In this document: positions 10,901 through 19,148 of the stretch, piece after piece
Layout of the letters: each line of letters begins with the position of its first letter
Position numbering within the stretch: the stretch's first letter is position 1
Assembly (NCBI GenBank): GCA_963800865.1
Contig: CAWDCL010000004.1
Span: 682,001 to 746,000 of the forward strand
DNA from: JALOKP01 sp963800865
GTDB lineage: Bacteria > Acidobacteriota > Polarisedimenticolia > J045
Reading direction: 5' to 3'
Length of the DNA stretch: 64,000 nt
Program-made: the position numbers and the translations under genes
The notes under the pieces: generated by a model
What the model saw: only the letters and a program-made list of their open reading frames with translations
Databases searched by the model: none
Told to the model about the DNA's origin: nothing

Positions 10901-11058
10901 TGGCCTGGGTCCGGGAGGGACGGCTCGACCTGGTCGAGCCCTATTGCCGCGCCGACGTCCGGCTCACCGCGGCGCTCTGGGCCCACGGTCGAGCGCGGGG
11001 GCACGTCCTGTTTCGGAACCGCGAAGGGCTGCGGGGGAAGATCCCGGTCGCCTGGTGA
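7952..11058 (+). CDS. mrfA-mrfB: MrfA/YprA-like DEAD/DEAH helicase fused to MrfB/YprB-like DEDDh exonuclease (frameshifted)
   Basis: Starts at ATG 7952. The helicase half has motif I ATPTASGKT, motif II VVDEAH, motif III SATIG and motif VI QRIGRTGRQ, then a DUF1998 region with a four-cysteine zinc site (CPCEDGCPACVHSPKC near 10081). After a linker comes an RNase H-fold exonuclease: FFDLETLRG (DE motif), VVGFNLDRFD and YCRADVRLT (final Asp). In Bacillus subtilis these are two adjacent genes, mrfA and mrfB, acting in mitomycin C lesion repair; here they run in one frame. Two one-base insertions break it, near 9310 and near 10522. Two palindromic repeats sit in the linker. If the breaks are errors the product is about 1030 residues. 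Confidence 0.82.
10366..10465. repeat. Inverted pair of REP-like palindromes inside the mrfA-mrfB linker
   Basis: A forward copy (GTAG head, 10366-10392) and an inverted copy (10440-10465) are separated by 47 unrelated bases. They lie between the zinc-site domain and the exonuclease domain. In the helicase frame they are open and would be translated (TCRGRPPCRPE and GPARRPAPTVRE). The inverted copy has CGAC instead of CTAC at its head. Confidence 0.88.
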
Positions 11059-11132
11059 AACGCCGGCCGGAGCCGGCGGCGGACCCCACGATCCCGTGCC
11101 ATCATGCGCGGATGATCGCAGGAGGTGGGGCA

Positions 11133-11468
11133 GTGCTCGTCAGTCACCAGTTGCGGGGGAAGGTCTGCGTGGTCGAGCTGCACGGAGACGTTCGCGTCGG
11201 TCCGGCGGACCGGGCATTCCGCGACTCGATCAAGGACCTGATCGCGAAGGGGCATAAGGACATCGTCGTGGATTTCTCCGGGGTCCAGTTCATCGACAGC
11301 ACCGGCCTGGGCGACCTCGCCGGCCTGCGGGCCACCGCGGTGAAGGCCGGCGGCAACGTCAAGCTGGCGGGGTTGAGCAAGCGGCTCCTCGATCTGCTGG
11401 TCCTGACCCGGATGGACCTCGTGTTCGAGATCTTCCCAACCGCGGACGAGGCCGTCGCGTCGTACTGA
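11133..11468 (+). CDS. STAS-domain anti-sigma factor antagonist
   Basis: 111 residues from GTG 11133, preceded by AGGAGG at a proper distance; an ATG at 11112 would overlap that site. The whole protein is one STAS domain of the SpoIIAA/RsbV type: GKVCVVELHGDV, then the loop VVDFSGVQFIDSTGLG with the phosphorylatable serine in the IDSTGLG motif, and a C-terminal helix ending FPTADEAVASY. Such proteins bind and release anti-sigma kinases depending on serine phosphorylation. No partner kinase or PP2C phosphatase lies next to it here. It stands alone between mrfAB and a TPR gene. Confidence 0.9.
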   Translation: MLVSHQLRGKVCVVELHGDVRVGPADRAFRDSIKDLIAKGHKDIVVDFSGVQFIDSTGLGDLAGLRATAVKAGGNVKLAGLSKRLLDLLVLTRMDLVFEIFPTADEAVASY

Positions 11469-11524
11469 TCCGATCGGACCCCACGTTGACAGCGTGGCCC
11501 CCGCGGCGAGACGATCGCCGCGAG

Positions 11525-13930
11525 ATGGCCAAGGCCGCTGCGGTCCTGCTCCTGCTCGCGTTCGCGTCTTCCGGTCTCACTGGCGAGGCGGGCGACGGGC
11601 CGTGCCGCCCGGATGGGCTGGCCGAACGATCTCGGATCGAGGCGATCGCGGACGGAGCGGCGCGCGGCGAGCTGCGTCCGGCCGCCGCGGCCGCGCGCGA
11701 GCTCCAGGCGCTCTGTCCCGCGGACCCGGCTCCGAGCATCACGCTGGCCCGCGTGCTGCTTCAGGCCGGTCTCGGCGAGCCGTCCCGCTCCGAGGCCCGG
11801 CGTGCGGTCGAGACCGCCCCGGAGAGCGTCGCCGCGTGGTCCGCGCTCGCTCTCGTCCTGGAGCACGATTCCGTCGGGCGACGGCACTTTCCGGGAAGCG
11901 ACCGGGACGGCGCGATCGCGGCCTGGCAGCGGGCTCGCGAGCTGGATCCGCTCGACGTGGATGCCGGTCTTGCGCTGGCCGAGCTGCTCCAGCGCGATGC
12001 CGACGGGGCGATGTTCGGCGAGGGCGCGGAGATCGGCGCCGCGATCACGATCTACCAGGAGCTCAGGAGGACGACGGGAGATCCTCGGATCGACGCACGG
12101 CTCGCCCAAGCCCTGGCATTCGCCGGACGATACGAGGAACTCGTCGCGTTGACCGAGGGCGACGTGGATCCGGGAGTTCGCGATGAATGGCGGCTCACCG
12201 CCCTGGCAGGTGCCCGTGGCGCGAAGGCCGCGATCGTCGAGCTGGCGGCGCTGTCGAGGAAGGACCCCGAGGCGGTGACCTGGGCCGAGGAGGCTCTGGC
12301 CCTCCACCTGTCGGGCCTCGGGTTGTTCGATCAGCTCGCGACGATCGGGGACTGGACGGCGGCCGAGAACGGCTCGCCGCTGCTCGCTGAGTCGGTCCGC
12401 GTCGCGCTCCGGGCGCGTGAGGGGAGCACCATCAAGGCCGCGCCGCACGACCCGGTCTCGATCCTCCGCGAATGTCGCCGCTCCTTTCACTCCCGTCGGG
12501 CGATGGACGCTTTCTCTGCCCGCTGGTGGGTGCGCCGGACATACGATCCGACGGCGAATGCGGGCCGCGCCGCCGCCGATCGGCGGCGAATCGCGTGGGC
12601 GGAAGGGAAGTCCCCGCGTCTCGTCAACATGCGCCCTTCCGTCTTTGCCTGGTTCGTCGAGGCGTCGGCCACGTACGAGGTCGAGGGGGCCCCGGCGATC
12701 GGCTTCCGCGTCATCGTGAGAGACCACGACATCGAGGAGGTCACCTATTTCGTTCCGGAGCAGGGAGAACTCAGGGTTCTCGCCCTGTCGAAGAACGCGG
12801 AGCGGATGGCCGACCAGGCGCTATGGATCCTGGGGCGCGACGACCCGGCTACGGCGCGCCAGTGGCTCGATTGGGCGTGGGAGGACATCACCGGGATCGA
12901 GCGGGAGCCGGGGGCGGAATCGTCCCCGGCCGCGTGCGCCGACGCGGATCCGGTCTACTGCGATCCGTTCCTGCGCCTCTGGCCCTGCGGAGAGGGATGC
13001 CCGGTCGAGGAGTTCCGGGCGGCCGCGGCGGCCCTGCTCACCGCCCCGGGCACGGCGAAGAGAGCGGTGCCGATCCTCGAAGCGGCGGTCGAGAGAACGC
13101 AGGACCCGCTCCGCCAGACAGCCCTCCTGATGGCGCTCCGAGACGCGACCTACTCCCTGGGCGAGCGCAAGCGAGCGGTTGAGATCGCCCGCCGCATCCT
13201 GGCGCTGCAGCCCGCATCCCCGACTGCGCGGCTGCTGGCGTGCACCTCGGCGATCGAAGCCGGCGACGCCGGCGGTCCGGCACGCCAGGCGGAGCGGGAA
13301 CTGGCCGCGCATCCCGAAGACGTCGTGGCCCGGCGCTGCCTCGTCCAGGCGCTGTCGTTCGCCGGAGACGGGCCGGGCTCGGTCCGCGAGGCCCGGGAAC
13401 TGATCGCCGTCAGCGCGGGCCGGGAGCGGACCACCGGCGCCGAAGCCAGCGCGTCGCTGGGGCCCGAGTTGAACAACGCCGCGTGGGCGCTGCTGGCCAG
13501 CGGTGGCGATCCGGCCGACGCCTTGACCCTGCTCGACGCCGCCAAGGAGTTCGGGGGCGATCTCAGCGGGACGGCGCAGCACACCCGGGCCGTGGCCCTG
13601 GCCGAATCGGGGCGGCTGATCGAGGCCCGCCAGGCCACGTGGGACTACCTCGATGCCGTGGGGCTGGTCGATCCGGATCCCGACGCCTGGTACGTGTTCG
13701 GCCGGATCGCCGAGCAACTCGATCGGCCGGGCACCGCTCAGGCGATCTACCGGCGCGTGATCGCGGGGCCCGAGTCCGAGCCGGCCTTCGACTCGGCCGG
13801 AGCGCTGGCCCGGCGGCGGCTGGCGGCCATCGTCGGCGGAAAATCCGGGGCCGCGCCCGGCCGGGGGACCCCAGGCGAGGCTCCCCCCCGCCCGTCCCCC
13901 CGGGATGACGATTCGGGTCCCCCCCGGTAG
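11525..13930 (+). CDS. Secreted tetratricopeptide-repeat protein of unknown function
   Basis: About 801 residues from ATG 11525, with a signal peptide (MAKAAAVLLLLAFASSG). The N-terminal third has TPR-like helical pairs (ALVLEHDSVG..AIAAWQRARELDPLDVDAGLALAELLQRDADG). A central non-TPR section (about 330-460) contains an odd charged strand region (VEGAPAIGFRVIVRDHD). The C-terminal third returns to TPR-like repeats (AVEIARRILALQPASPTARLLAC and later). A short cysteine cluster lies between (CADADPVYCDPFLRLWPCGEGC). It is probably a periplasmic scaffold. No enzyme motif was seen and I recognise no named family. The frame is intact over 2.4 kb, unlike several neighbours. Confidence 0.75.
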   Translation: MAKAAAVLLLLAFASSGLTGEAGDGPCRPDGLAERSRIEAIADGAARGELRPAAAAARELQALCPADPAPSITLARVLLQAGLGEPSRSEARRAVETAPESVAAWSALALVLEHDSVGRRHFPGSDRDGAIAAWQRARELDPLDVDAGLALAELLQRDADGAMFGEGAEIGAAITIYQELRRTTGDPRIDARLAQALAFAGRYEELVALTEGDVDPGVRDEWRLTALAGARGAKAAIVELAALSRKDPEAVTWAEEALALHLSGLGLFDQLATIGDWTAAENGSPLLAESVRVALRAREGSTIKAAPHDPVSILRECRRSFHSRRAMDAFSARWWVRRTYDPTANAGRAAADRRRIAWAEGKSPRLVNMRPSVFAWFVEASATYEVEGAPAIGFRVIVRDHDIEEVTYFVPEQGELRVLALSKNAERMADQALWILGRDDPATARQWLDWAWEDITGIEREPGAESSPAACADADPVYCDPFLRLWPCGEGCPVEEFRAAAAALLTAPGTAKRAVPILEAAVERTQDPLRQTALLMALRDATYSLGERKRAVEIARRILALQPASPTARLLACTSAIEAGDAGGPARQAERELAAHPEDVVARRCLVQALSFAGDGPGSVREARELIAVSAGRERTTGAEASASLGPELNNAAWALLASGGDPADALTLLDAAKEFGGDLSGTAQHTRAVALAESGRLIEARQATWDYLDAVGLVDPDPDAWYVFGRIAEQLDRPGTAQAIYRRVIAGPESEPAFDSAGALARRRLAAIVGGKSGAAPGRGTPGEAPPRPSPRDDDSGPPR

Positions 13931-13996
13931 ACTTCTCCGTTTCCCGCTCCCCGGGACCTGACCCGAGGCACCCATGCCCAATCCGAGCTGCCGCCC

Positions 13997-14743
13997 GTGA
14001 TGCGACACCGAGTCCGTTCTGCGCCGTCCGCGGCGCTGCGCTCGGCGGGGCTCGCCCTGGCGGCGCTGGCAGCCGCGGCCTGTGGCGGCGGCGCGCCGCC
14101 GGAGGAGCAGCCCCCGGCCGACGTCGTCTTCGCGTCGCAGGAAGCCGTCCTCAAGAGCCGCACCGAGAAGGATGCCGTCCTCAAGACCGATGCCGACAGC
14201 CCGATCCCCGAAGAGATGCGCGCCTCGTTCACGGCGCTCGAGTACTTCCCGTACGATCCGGCGCTGCGCTTCACCGCCAGACTGCGCCGCTACCCGGACC
14301 CGCCGCCGATCAAGATCATCACCACGTCGGGGAAGGAGCGGCCGGCGGTGAAGGCCGGCTACCTCGAGTTCACGCACGAAGGGACGCGGCACCGGCTGCA
14401 GGTCTACAGCCTGCGCGACAAGGACATCCCGCCCGCGGAGTGGGGCAACCTTTTCCTGCCGTTCCTCGACGCGACCTCCGGCCAGGAGACCTACGGCGCC
14501 GGGCGGTATCTCGACCTCGAGGCCCGGCCGGACGACTGGTACGTGATCGACTTCAACCTCGCCTACCATCCCCTCTGTGCGTACGGCCGGACGATCTATC
14601 GCTGCCCGCGCACCCCGGAGGAGAATCGCCTGCCGTTCCCGGTGCGCGCCGGGGAAAAGGGCTGGGTCGACCACGGGTCCGCCGAACCCGCCGCCGTGAC
14701 GGCGCTCGGCGCGCCCCCCGAGACGGACAAGAAAGGACACTGA
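13997..14743 (+). CDS. DUF1684 family lipoprotein
   Basis: 248 residues. The N-terminus carries a lipoprotein signal with lipobox AAAC followed by GGGAPPEE. The body matches the DUF1684 pattern: a lysine-rich segment (SRTEKDAVLKTDADSPIP), FTALEYFPYDPALRFTA, then TSGQETYGAGRYLDL and the signature DFNLAYHPLCAYGRTIYRCP with conserved Pro/Cys/Tyr. The family is widespread in Acidobacteria, Actinobacteria and Bacteroidetes and has no established biochemical role. It is followed three bases later by the kinase-like gene, so the two are probably co-transcribed. Confidence 0.85.
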   Translation: MMRHRVRSAPSAALRSAGLALAALAAAACGGGAPPEEQPPADVVFASQEAVLKSRTEKDAVLKTDADSPIPEEMRASFTALEYFPYDPALRFTARLRRYPDPPPIKIITTSGKERPAVKAGYLEFTHEGTRHRLQVYSLRDKDIPPAEWGNLFLPFLDATSGQETYGAGRYLDLEARPDDWYVIDFNLAYHPLCAYGRTIYRCPRTPEENRLPFPVRAGEKGWVDHGSAEPAAVTALGAPPETDKKGH

Positions 14744-14746
14744 GCC

Positions 14747-15274
14747 ATGATCCCCGACAAGATCTTCGTGGTGGGCTTCATCGGGTCACGCACCCGGGAG
14801 ATCGCCCAGGTGCTGGCGGAACGCGTCGATCGCCCGCATTTCGACACCGACCAGGTGGTCGAGGCATCGGCGCGCATGTCGCTCGCCGAACTGTTCCGCA
14901 ACGAGGGCGAGAGCGGCTACCGGCAGCGCGAGCGGCGCGCCGTCGTGTCGGTCTCCACCGGCCCGCCGGCGATCATCTCGACCGGACACCGGAGCTTCGT
15001 GGACCGCGGCAACCGGCGGACGATGCAGCAGTACGGCGTCGCCGTCTTCGTCGACGCGACGCTCGAGGAGTGCCTGAAGGACGCGCTCGAGCACGGCCTG
15101 CTGCGGATCGACGATCCGAACAACGAGCGCTTCTCCACGCTCTACGAGGGGCAGCGCCTCGAGTACGAGGCCGCCGACGTGATCGTCGAACCGAACGGGC
15201 GCGATCCGGAGACGGTGGCCGACGAGATCATGCAGCGCCTCGAGGACCGCGTCTGGTCCGAAAAGCTGACCTGA
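14747..15274 (+). CDS. Shikimate kinase-like protein with a degenerate P-loop
   Basis: 175 residues that follow the AroK/AroL plan throughout: the N-terminal strand KIFVVGFIGS, FDTDQVVE (DxD region), SLAELFRNEGESGYRQRE (the shikimate-binding FR..E segment), ISTGHRSFVDRGN (central Gly-rich strand) and a C-terminal helix. The Walker A loop reads GFIGSRTRE where active enzymes have GxxGxGKS/T. The phosphate-binding lysine and following Ser/Thr are missing. Either phosphoryl transfer is lost and the protein has been repurposed, or it binds nucleotide in another way. It is not with other aromatic biosynthesis genes. It lies between a DUF1684 lipoprotein gene and a small membrane protein gene. Confidence 0.78.
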   Translation: MIPDKIFVVGFIGSRTREIAQVLAERVDRPHFDTDQVVEASARMSLAELFRNEGESGYRQRERRAVVSVSTGPPAIISTGHRSFVDRGNRRTMQQYGVAVFVDATLEECLKDALEHGLLRIDDPNNERFSTLYEGQRLEYEAADVIVEPNGRDPETVADEIMQRLEDRVWSEKLT

Positions 15275-15283
15275 GGCCGGCTG

Positions 15284-15820
15284 ATGAGCGAACTGAACGA
15301 CGCTCGGGGACTCGGGTTCGGACGCGTCCTCGGCGCACTGTCCGGCGCGGCCGGCGTCGCGCTGCTTGGCGCGGTCGTCTCGGCTCAGCTCTCGCAGGGC
15401 CTGGCGCGGCAGTTGCCGGTCTTCCCGTTCTTCGACCGGATCGCGCGCTTCAACACTCCGCCCGCTGCGGTGGCGGCGGCCGTGCTGGCCGGGCTGCTGC
15501 TGCTCATCGCCGCGTGGGGCCTGTTCACGCGCCGGCGCTTCGTGACCTGGTTCTTCCCCGCGGCGGGATGGAGCGGGCTCCTCGTTACGCTGGCCGCGGC
15601 CTGGCCCCGGGAACACCTCTGGAACCTGCTCGACTTCGGCCTGAAGGCCGCGAAGCAGTCCGGGCGGATGCCGTCCAACGCGACCATCCACGACCTGGTG
15701 CGGGCGACGGTGCCGGGGTGGGTCTGGCCGACGCTCGTCCTGGGGCTCGTGGCGTGGGTTCTGCTGCTGGTCGCGGGGACGGTCTACCTGCGCCGGAACA
15801 GGGATCTCTACCCGAGGTGA
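15284..15820 (+). CDS. Four-helix integral membrane protein, unknown
   Basis: 178 residues starting ten bases after the previous stop. It has four hydrophobic segments: AAGVALLGAVVSAQL, AAAVLAGLLLLIAAWGLF, TWFFPAAGWSGLLVTLAAA and TLVLGLVAWVLLLVAGTVYL, closing with a basic tail RRNRDLYPR that points to a cytoplasmic C-terminus. There are no conserved polar or cysteine motifs. I do not recognise the family. Spacing suggests one transcript with the DUF1684 and kinase-like genes. Confidence 0.7.
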   Translation: MSELNDARGLGFGRVLGALSGAAGVALLGAVVSAQLSQGLARQLPVFPFFDRIARFNTPPAAVAAAVLAGLLLLIAAWGLFTRRRFVTWFFPAAGWSGLLVTLAAAWPREHLWNLLDFGLKAAKQSGRMPSNATIHDLVRATVPGWVWPTLVLGLVAWVLLLVAGTVYLRRNRDLYPR

Positions 15821-15887
15821 CGCGACGGCAGGGCGCTGTATAATCAGCCCGAGGCATGAAGTAAGTCACGCCTCGGGAGGAGTTCCC

Positions 15888-16409
15888 ATGCGTCGTGCCG
15901 CTCTCGTCGCCCTCGCCCTGCTCGCTTCCGCGCCGGTCGCCCTCGCCCAGCACGATCACGGCGCGACCGCGGCCAGGGCCCCGAACCCGTCCTTCGAGAA
16001 GCTCAAGTCGCTCGAGGGGACCTGGACCGGCAAGGCCGGCCCCAAGGGGGGCGACGCCTCCGAGGCGACCGTCACCTACAGGCTCACCGGCGGGGGAAGT
16101 GCGCTGGTCGAGACGATCTTCCCCGGGACGCCGCACGAGATGGTGACCGTCTACTACGCCGACGGAGCCGAGCTTCGCCTCACCCACTACTGCGCGGCCG
16201 GCAACCAGCCCAGCATGAAGCTCGCCGGCGTGGACGGGAACACGATGCGCTTCGACTTCCTGTCGGGCACCAACATGAAGCTCTCCGACATGCACATGCA
16301 CTCGGCAGCGATCACGATCGTCGACGCGAACCACATCGTCACCGAGTGGACCGCGTGGCGTGGGGGCAAGCCGTCCGAGGTCATGGTCTTCGATCTGATC
16401 CGCTCGTAG
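15888..16409 (+). CDS. Secreted lipocalin-like (DUF1579-like) protein
   Basis: 173 residues with a clean signal peptide ending VALAQ and a strong ribosome site (GGGAGGAG, 15874-15881). The mature part opens with a His/Asp patch (HDHGA) and then alternates beta strands: FEKLKSLEGTWTGKA, EATVTYRLTGGGSALVET, EMVTVYYADG, LRLTHYCAAGNQPSM, FDFLSGTNM. The LxGTW opening and strand order resemble DUF1579/lipocalin-like secreted proteins. The function is not known. The TAG stop (16407-16409) is the head of a palindromic repeat. Confidence 0.75.
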   Translation: MRRAALVALALLASAPVALAQHDHGATAARAPNPSFEKLKSLEGTWTGKAGPKGGDASEATVTYRLTGGGSALVETIFPGTPHEMVTVYYADGAELRLTHYCAAGNQPSMKLAGVDGNTMRFDFLSGTNMKLSDMHMHSAAITIVDANHIVTEWTAWRGGKPSEVMVFDLIRS

Positions 16410-16480
16410 GGGCCGGCCTCTGTGCCGGCCCGCCGCCGACTGCCCGGCCGCTCGTAGGGGCCGGCCTCTGTGCCGGCCCG
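16406..16480 (+). repeat. Two direct copies of the GTAG-headed palindrome
   Basis: Copies at 16406-16432 and 16454-16480, 48 bases apart, both with loop CTCTGT. The first copy's TAG is the stop codon of the upstream secreted protein. A short flank, CCGCTCGTAG, is repeated with the element, suggesting local duplication. Confidence 0.92.
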
Positions 16481-16504
16481 CCGCCGGTCGCGCCGGGAGG
16501 ACCC

Positions 16505-16969
16505 ATGGCCGCGAAACCGATTCCCGAGGGCTACCACACCCTCACCCCGTACCTGGTCGTGAACGGCGCCGCCGCAGCCCTCGACTTCTACGCGCGGGCC
16601 TTCGGCGGGGTCGAGTTGTACCGCCTGCAGGACCCCACCGGCAAGGTCGGCCACGCCGAGATGCGCATCGGCGACTCGCGCTTCATGCTCGCCGACGAGT
16701 TTCCCGAGATGGGCGCGGTCAGCCCGAAATCGCAGAGCGGCCATTCGATCAGCCTCCTGGTCTACCTCCCCGACGTCGACGATGCGTTCCGGCGCGCGAT
16801 CGCTGCCGGCGCGACGGAGGTCCGTCCGGTGCAGGACCAGTTCTACGGCGACCGTTCCGGCACGCTCATCGATCCCTTCGGGCACCAGTGGTCGCTCGCG
16901 ACGCACGTGCGCGACGTGACGCCCGAGGAGATGGAGCGGCGCTACGCGGAGCTGATGGCGGGGGAGTAG
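16505..16969 (+). CDS. PhnB-like VOC family protein
   Basis: 154 residues from ATG 16505, with GGGAGG nine bases upstream. It shows the PhnB/YdjN-type VOC pattern: GYHTLTPYLVVNGAAAALDFYARAFGG, then HAEMRIGDSRFMLADE and a C-terminal FYGDRSGTLIDPFGHQWSLATH, where the Asp/Gly/His run is characteristic. Members bind small substrates; many are of unknown specificity and some confer antibiotic tolerance. This is a second VOC protein in the window, but it belongs to a different subgroup from the one at 7520-7900. Confidence 0.88.
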   Translation: MAAKPIPEGYHTLTPYLVVNGAAAALDFYARAFGGVELYRLQDPTGKVGHAEMRIGDSRFMLADEFPEMGAVSPKSQSGHSISLLVYLPDVDDAFRRAIAAGATEVRPVQDQFYGDRSGTLIDPFGHQWSLATHVRDVTPEEMERRYAELMAGE

Positions 16970-17054
16970 TCCGCGGGGCCGGAACGCGTGCCGGCGGCTT
17001 GCGCGCCGCCCGGATGCTATCCTCCCGGCCCCAGTTCGCACGAAGGAGCCCCCG

Positions 17055-18101
17055 ATGAGCACCCGAGCCTTTGCCGCGCAGTCCGCCACATCGCCCCTCG
17101 GCCCGTTCTCGATCACCCGCCGCGAGCCGCTGCCGAGCGACGTCGAGATCGACATCCTGTTCTGCGGGGTGTGCCACTCGGACCTGCACTACGCCCGCAA
17201 CGAGTGGGGATTCACCAGCTTTCCGCTGGTGCCGGGGCACGAAATCCTCGGGCGGGTGACGCGCGTGGGCGCGGAGGTGACCCGCTTCGCGGTCGGCGAC
17301 CTGGCGGCGGTCGGGTGCCTGGTCGACTCCTGCCGGACCTGCACCAGCTGCGCGCGCGGGCTCGAGCAGTTCTGCCTGGGCGGCCCCGTGTTCACGTACA
17401 GCGGGCCGGACAAGCACTCCGGGGGGATGACGTTCGGCGGCTACTCGGAGAAGATCGTGGTGGACGAGGCGTTCACGCTGAAGGTCCCCCGCAACCTCGA
17501 TCCGGCGCGGGCCGCGCCGCTCCTCTGCGCCGGGATCACCACCTACTCGCCGCTGCGCAAGTGGGGGGCGGGGAAGGGGAAGAAGGTCGGGATCGTCGGG
17601 CTCGGCGGCCTGGGGCACATGGGCGTGAAGTTCTCGCGGGCCTTCGGCGCGCACACCGTGCTCTTCACCACGACCGAGGGGAAGATCGCCGACGGCAAGC
17701 GCCTGGGTGCCGACGAAGTGGTGATCTCGAAGAACGCCGAGCAGATGGCCGCGCACGCCGGCAGCTTCGACATGATCCTCGACACCGTTTCGGCCGACCA
17801 CGACCTGAACGCTCTCATGGCGCTCCTGAAGCTCGACGCCACGCTGGTGATGGTCGGCGCCCCGCCCGACCCGCAGCCCGTGACCGTCCTCAGCCTGCTC
17901 CTGCCGCGCCGCCAGCTGGCCGGCTCGCTGATCGGCGGGATCGCCGAGACCCAGGAGATGCTCGACTTCTGCGGTGCCAACGGCGTCGTGTGCGACATCG
18001 AGCTGATCCGGATGCAGCAGATCAACGAGGCGTACGAGCGGATGCTCCGCAGCGACGTGAAGTACCGCTTCGTGATCGACATGGCGACTCTCAAAGCGTG
18101 A
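17055..18101 (+). CDS. Zinc-dependent alcohol dehydrogenase (YahK/CAD-type, NADP-linked)
   Basis: 348 residues. Catalytic zinc ligands are in CGVCHSDLH and GHE (VPGHEILG). The structural zinc site is the four-cysteine lobe CLVDSCRTCTSC...QFC. The Rossmann motif is GLGGLGHMG. The segment order matches cinnamyl-alcohol/broad-specificity aldehyde reductases such as E. coli YahK and AdhA, which reduce aldehydes with NADPH. The start has AAGGAG eight bases upstream. The frame is complete and of normal length. The physiological aldehyde is unknown. It is followed by a GNAT gene in the same direction. Confidence 0.92.
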   Translation: MSTRAFAAQSATSPLGPFSITRREPLPSDVEIDILFCGVCHSDLHYARNEWGFTSFPLVPGHEILGRVTRVGAEVTRFAVGDLAAVGCLVDSCRTCTSCARGLEQFCLGGPVFTYSGPDKHSGGMTFGGYSEKIVVDEAFTLKVPRNLDPARAAPLLCAGITTYSPLRKWGAGKGKKVGIVGLGGLGHMGVKFSRAFGAHTVLFTTTEGKIADGKRLGADEVVISKNAEQMAAHAGSFDMILDTVSADHDLNALMALLKLDATLVMVGAPPDPQPVTVLSLLLPRRQLAGSLIGGIAETQEMLDFCGANGVVCDIELIRMQQINEAYERMLRSDVKYRFVIDMATLKA

Positions 18102-18139
18102 GACCGGGCCCTGGTCCGGGTGGGGTGCTGGGAGCGGCC

Positions 18140-18574
18140 GTGGTCCGCATCCGCACCATGCGAGCCGACGATGCCGCGCCGGTCGCGGCGCTGGCCGGAG
18201 AACTCGGCTACCCGGCCGCGGAGAGCGACGTGCGCCGCCGCTTCGCGGGGATCGAGGGGAGCGCGGATGCGGCTGCGTTCGTCGCCGAGTCGGGTGAGGG
18301 GCAGATCCTGGGCTGGGTACACGTCTTCGTGGCACGGCTCGTCGAGTCGGATCCGTACGTCGAGGTGGGCGGCCTGGTCGTCGCCGAGCCATCGCGCGGG
18401 CGCGGTGTCGGGCGGGCCCTGATGACTACGGCCGAGGAGTGGACGGCTGCCTCGGGCTGCACGACGATCCGCCTGCGGTCGAACGTCCTTCGCGACGACG
18501 CCCATCTTTTCTACGGGCATCTCGGCTACGAGCGGTTCAAGACGCAGCACGCGTTCCGAAAGCGCGTCCGGTAG
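18140..18574 (+). CDS. GNAT family N-acetyltransferase
   Basis: About 144 residues from GTG 18140 (a second GTG at 18125 is possible); no ATG fits upstream. It has the typical N-terminal RIRTMRADDAAPVAALAGELGY, acetyl-CoA loop VAEPSRGRGVGRALM, and the closing ATLFYxxLGYE-type segment HLFYGHLGYERF. The substrate is not readable. It is followed by a strong hairpin and then a convergent gene. Confidence 0.87.
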   Translation: MVRIRTMRADDAAPVAALAGELGYPAAESDVRRRFAGIEGSADAAAFVAESGEGQILGWVHVFVARLVESDPYVEVGGLVVAEPSRGRGVGRALMTTAEEWTAASGCTTIRLRSNVLRDDAHLFYGHLGYERFKTQHAFRKRVR

Positions 18575-18591
18575 AGACCGGCGAATGCGAC

Positions 18592-18625
18592 AGCGCCCCG
18601 GTGGGTCTTCCCAGGCCGGGGCGCT
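18592..18625. terminator. Bidirectional hairpin between convergent genes
   Basis: A perfect 10-bp inverted repeat: AGCGCCCCGG (18592-18601) and CCGGGGCGCT (18616-18625) with a 14-base loop. It is placed 17 bases after the GNAT stop and 30 bases before the stop of the minus-strand secreted protein. There is no T-run, so termination efficiency is uncertain. Confidence 0.65.
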
Positions 18626-18655
18626 CATGAACCGATTTCAGGGGATCGACTCAGA

Positions 18656-18979
18656 TCAGGGCCACCAGGTGACGCCCTTGTCGTCCTTCTTCGTGCCCGT
18701 GCACGGTGCGTTGGTGATCTTGCCCTTGTCGTTGTAGGTGCAGTCCTTGTACTTCTTGGCGGCCATGCCGGGCTCGGGAGTGATGATGGCGCCCGTGCCG
18801 ACCTGCCGGAAGACGCGCGGCTTCGCGGGGGTGCCCGCCGCCTTGGGATCGACGGTGGCCTTTCCCGAGGCCGAGGCCGAGGCCGCTCCGGTCGGTGCGG
18901 GGTCCTTGGCGTAGCTGGCGGCCGCGAGCAGCGCAGCCAGCGCGAGTGCGACGATCAGCCTGGGGGCGAGTTTCTTCAT
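18656..18979 (-). CDS. Small secreted protein, unknown
   Basis: 107 residues from ATG 18979, chosen because CAGGAGGAAGCCG precedes it; the longer open frame upstream lacks a ribosome site. The signal peptide is MKKLAPRLIVALALAALLAA. The mature region is low-complexity Ala/Ser/Lys followed by a lysine/cysteine segment (KYKDCTYNDKGKITNAPCTGTKKDDKG) with two cysteines that could form a disulfide, ending VTWWP. I do not recognise the family. Confidence 0.72.
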   Translation of the reverse strand: MKKLAPRLIVALALAALLAAASYAKDPAPTGAASASASGKATVDPKAAGTPAKPRVFRQVGTGAIITPEPGMAAKKYKDCTYNDKGKITNAPCTGTKKDDKGVTWWP

Positions 18980-19122
18980 CGGCTTCCTCCTGTCGGCAAC
19001 CGGCGTGGCATCCCCTTGACGCGAACCGGTACCGGTTGCGTGCTCGGAACGTAGGTTCGGAGGAGGAGGGTCGCCAGCAGCGTCGTGTCGCGTTCGGCTA
19101 ACGATTCGGTCAGGCCGCCGGC

Positions 19123-19148
19123 GGGCCGGCACGGAGGCCGGCCCCTAC
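19123..19148 (-). repeat. REP-like palindrome supplying the ABC permease stop codon
   Basis: A single inverted copy (stem GGGCCGGC, loop ACGGAG, stem GCCGGCCCC, tail TAC). On the minus strand its GTAG head contains the TAG that ends the permease gene (19145-19147). Confidence 0.92.
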
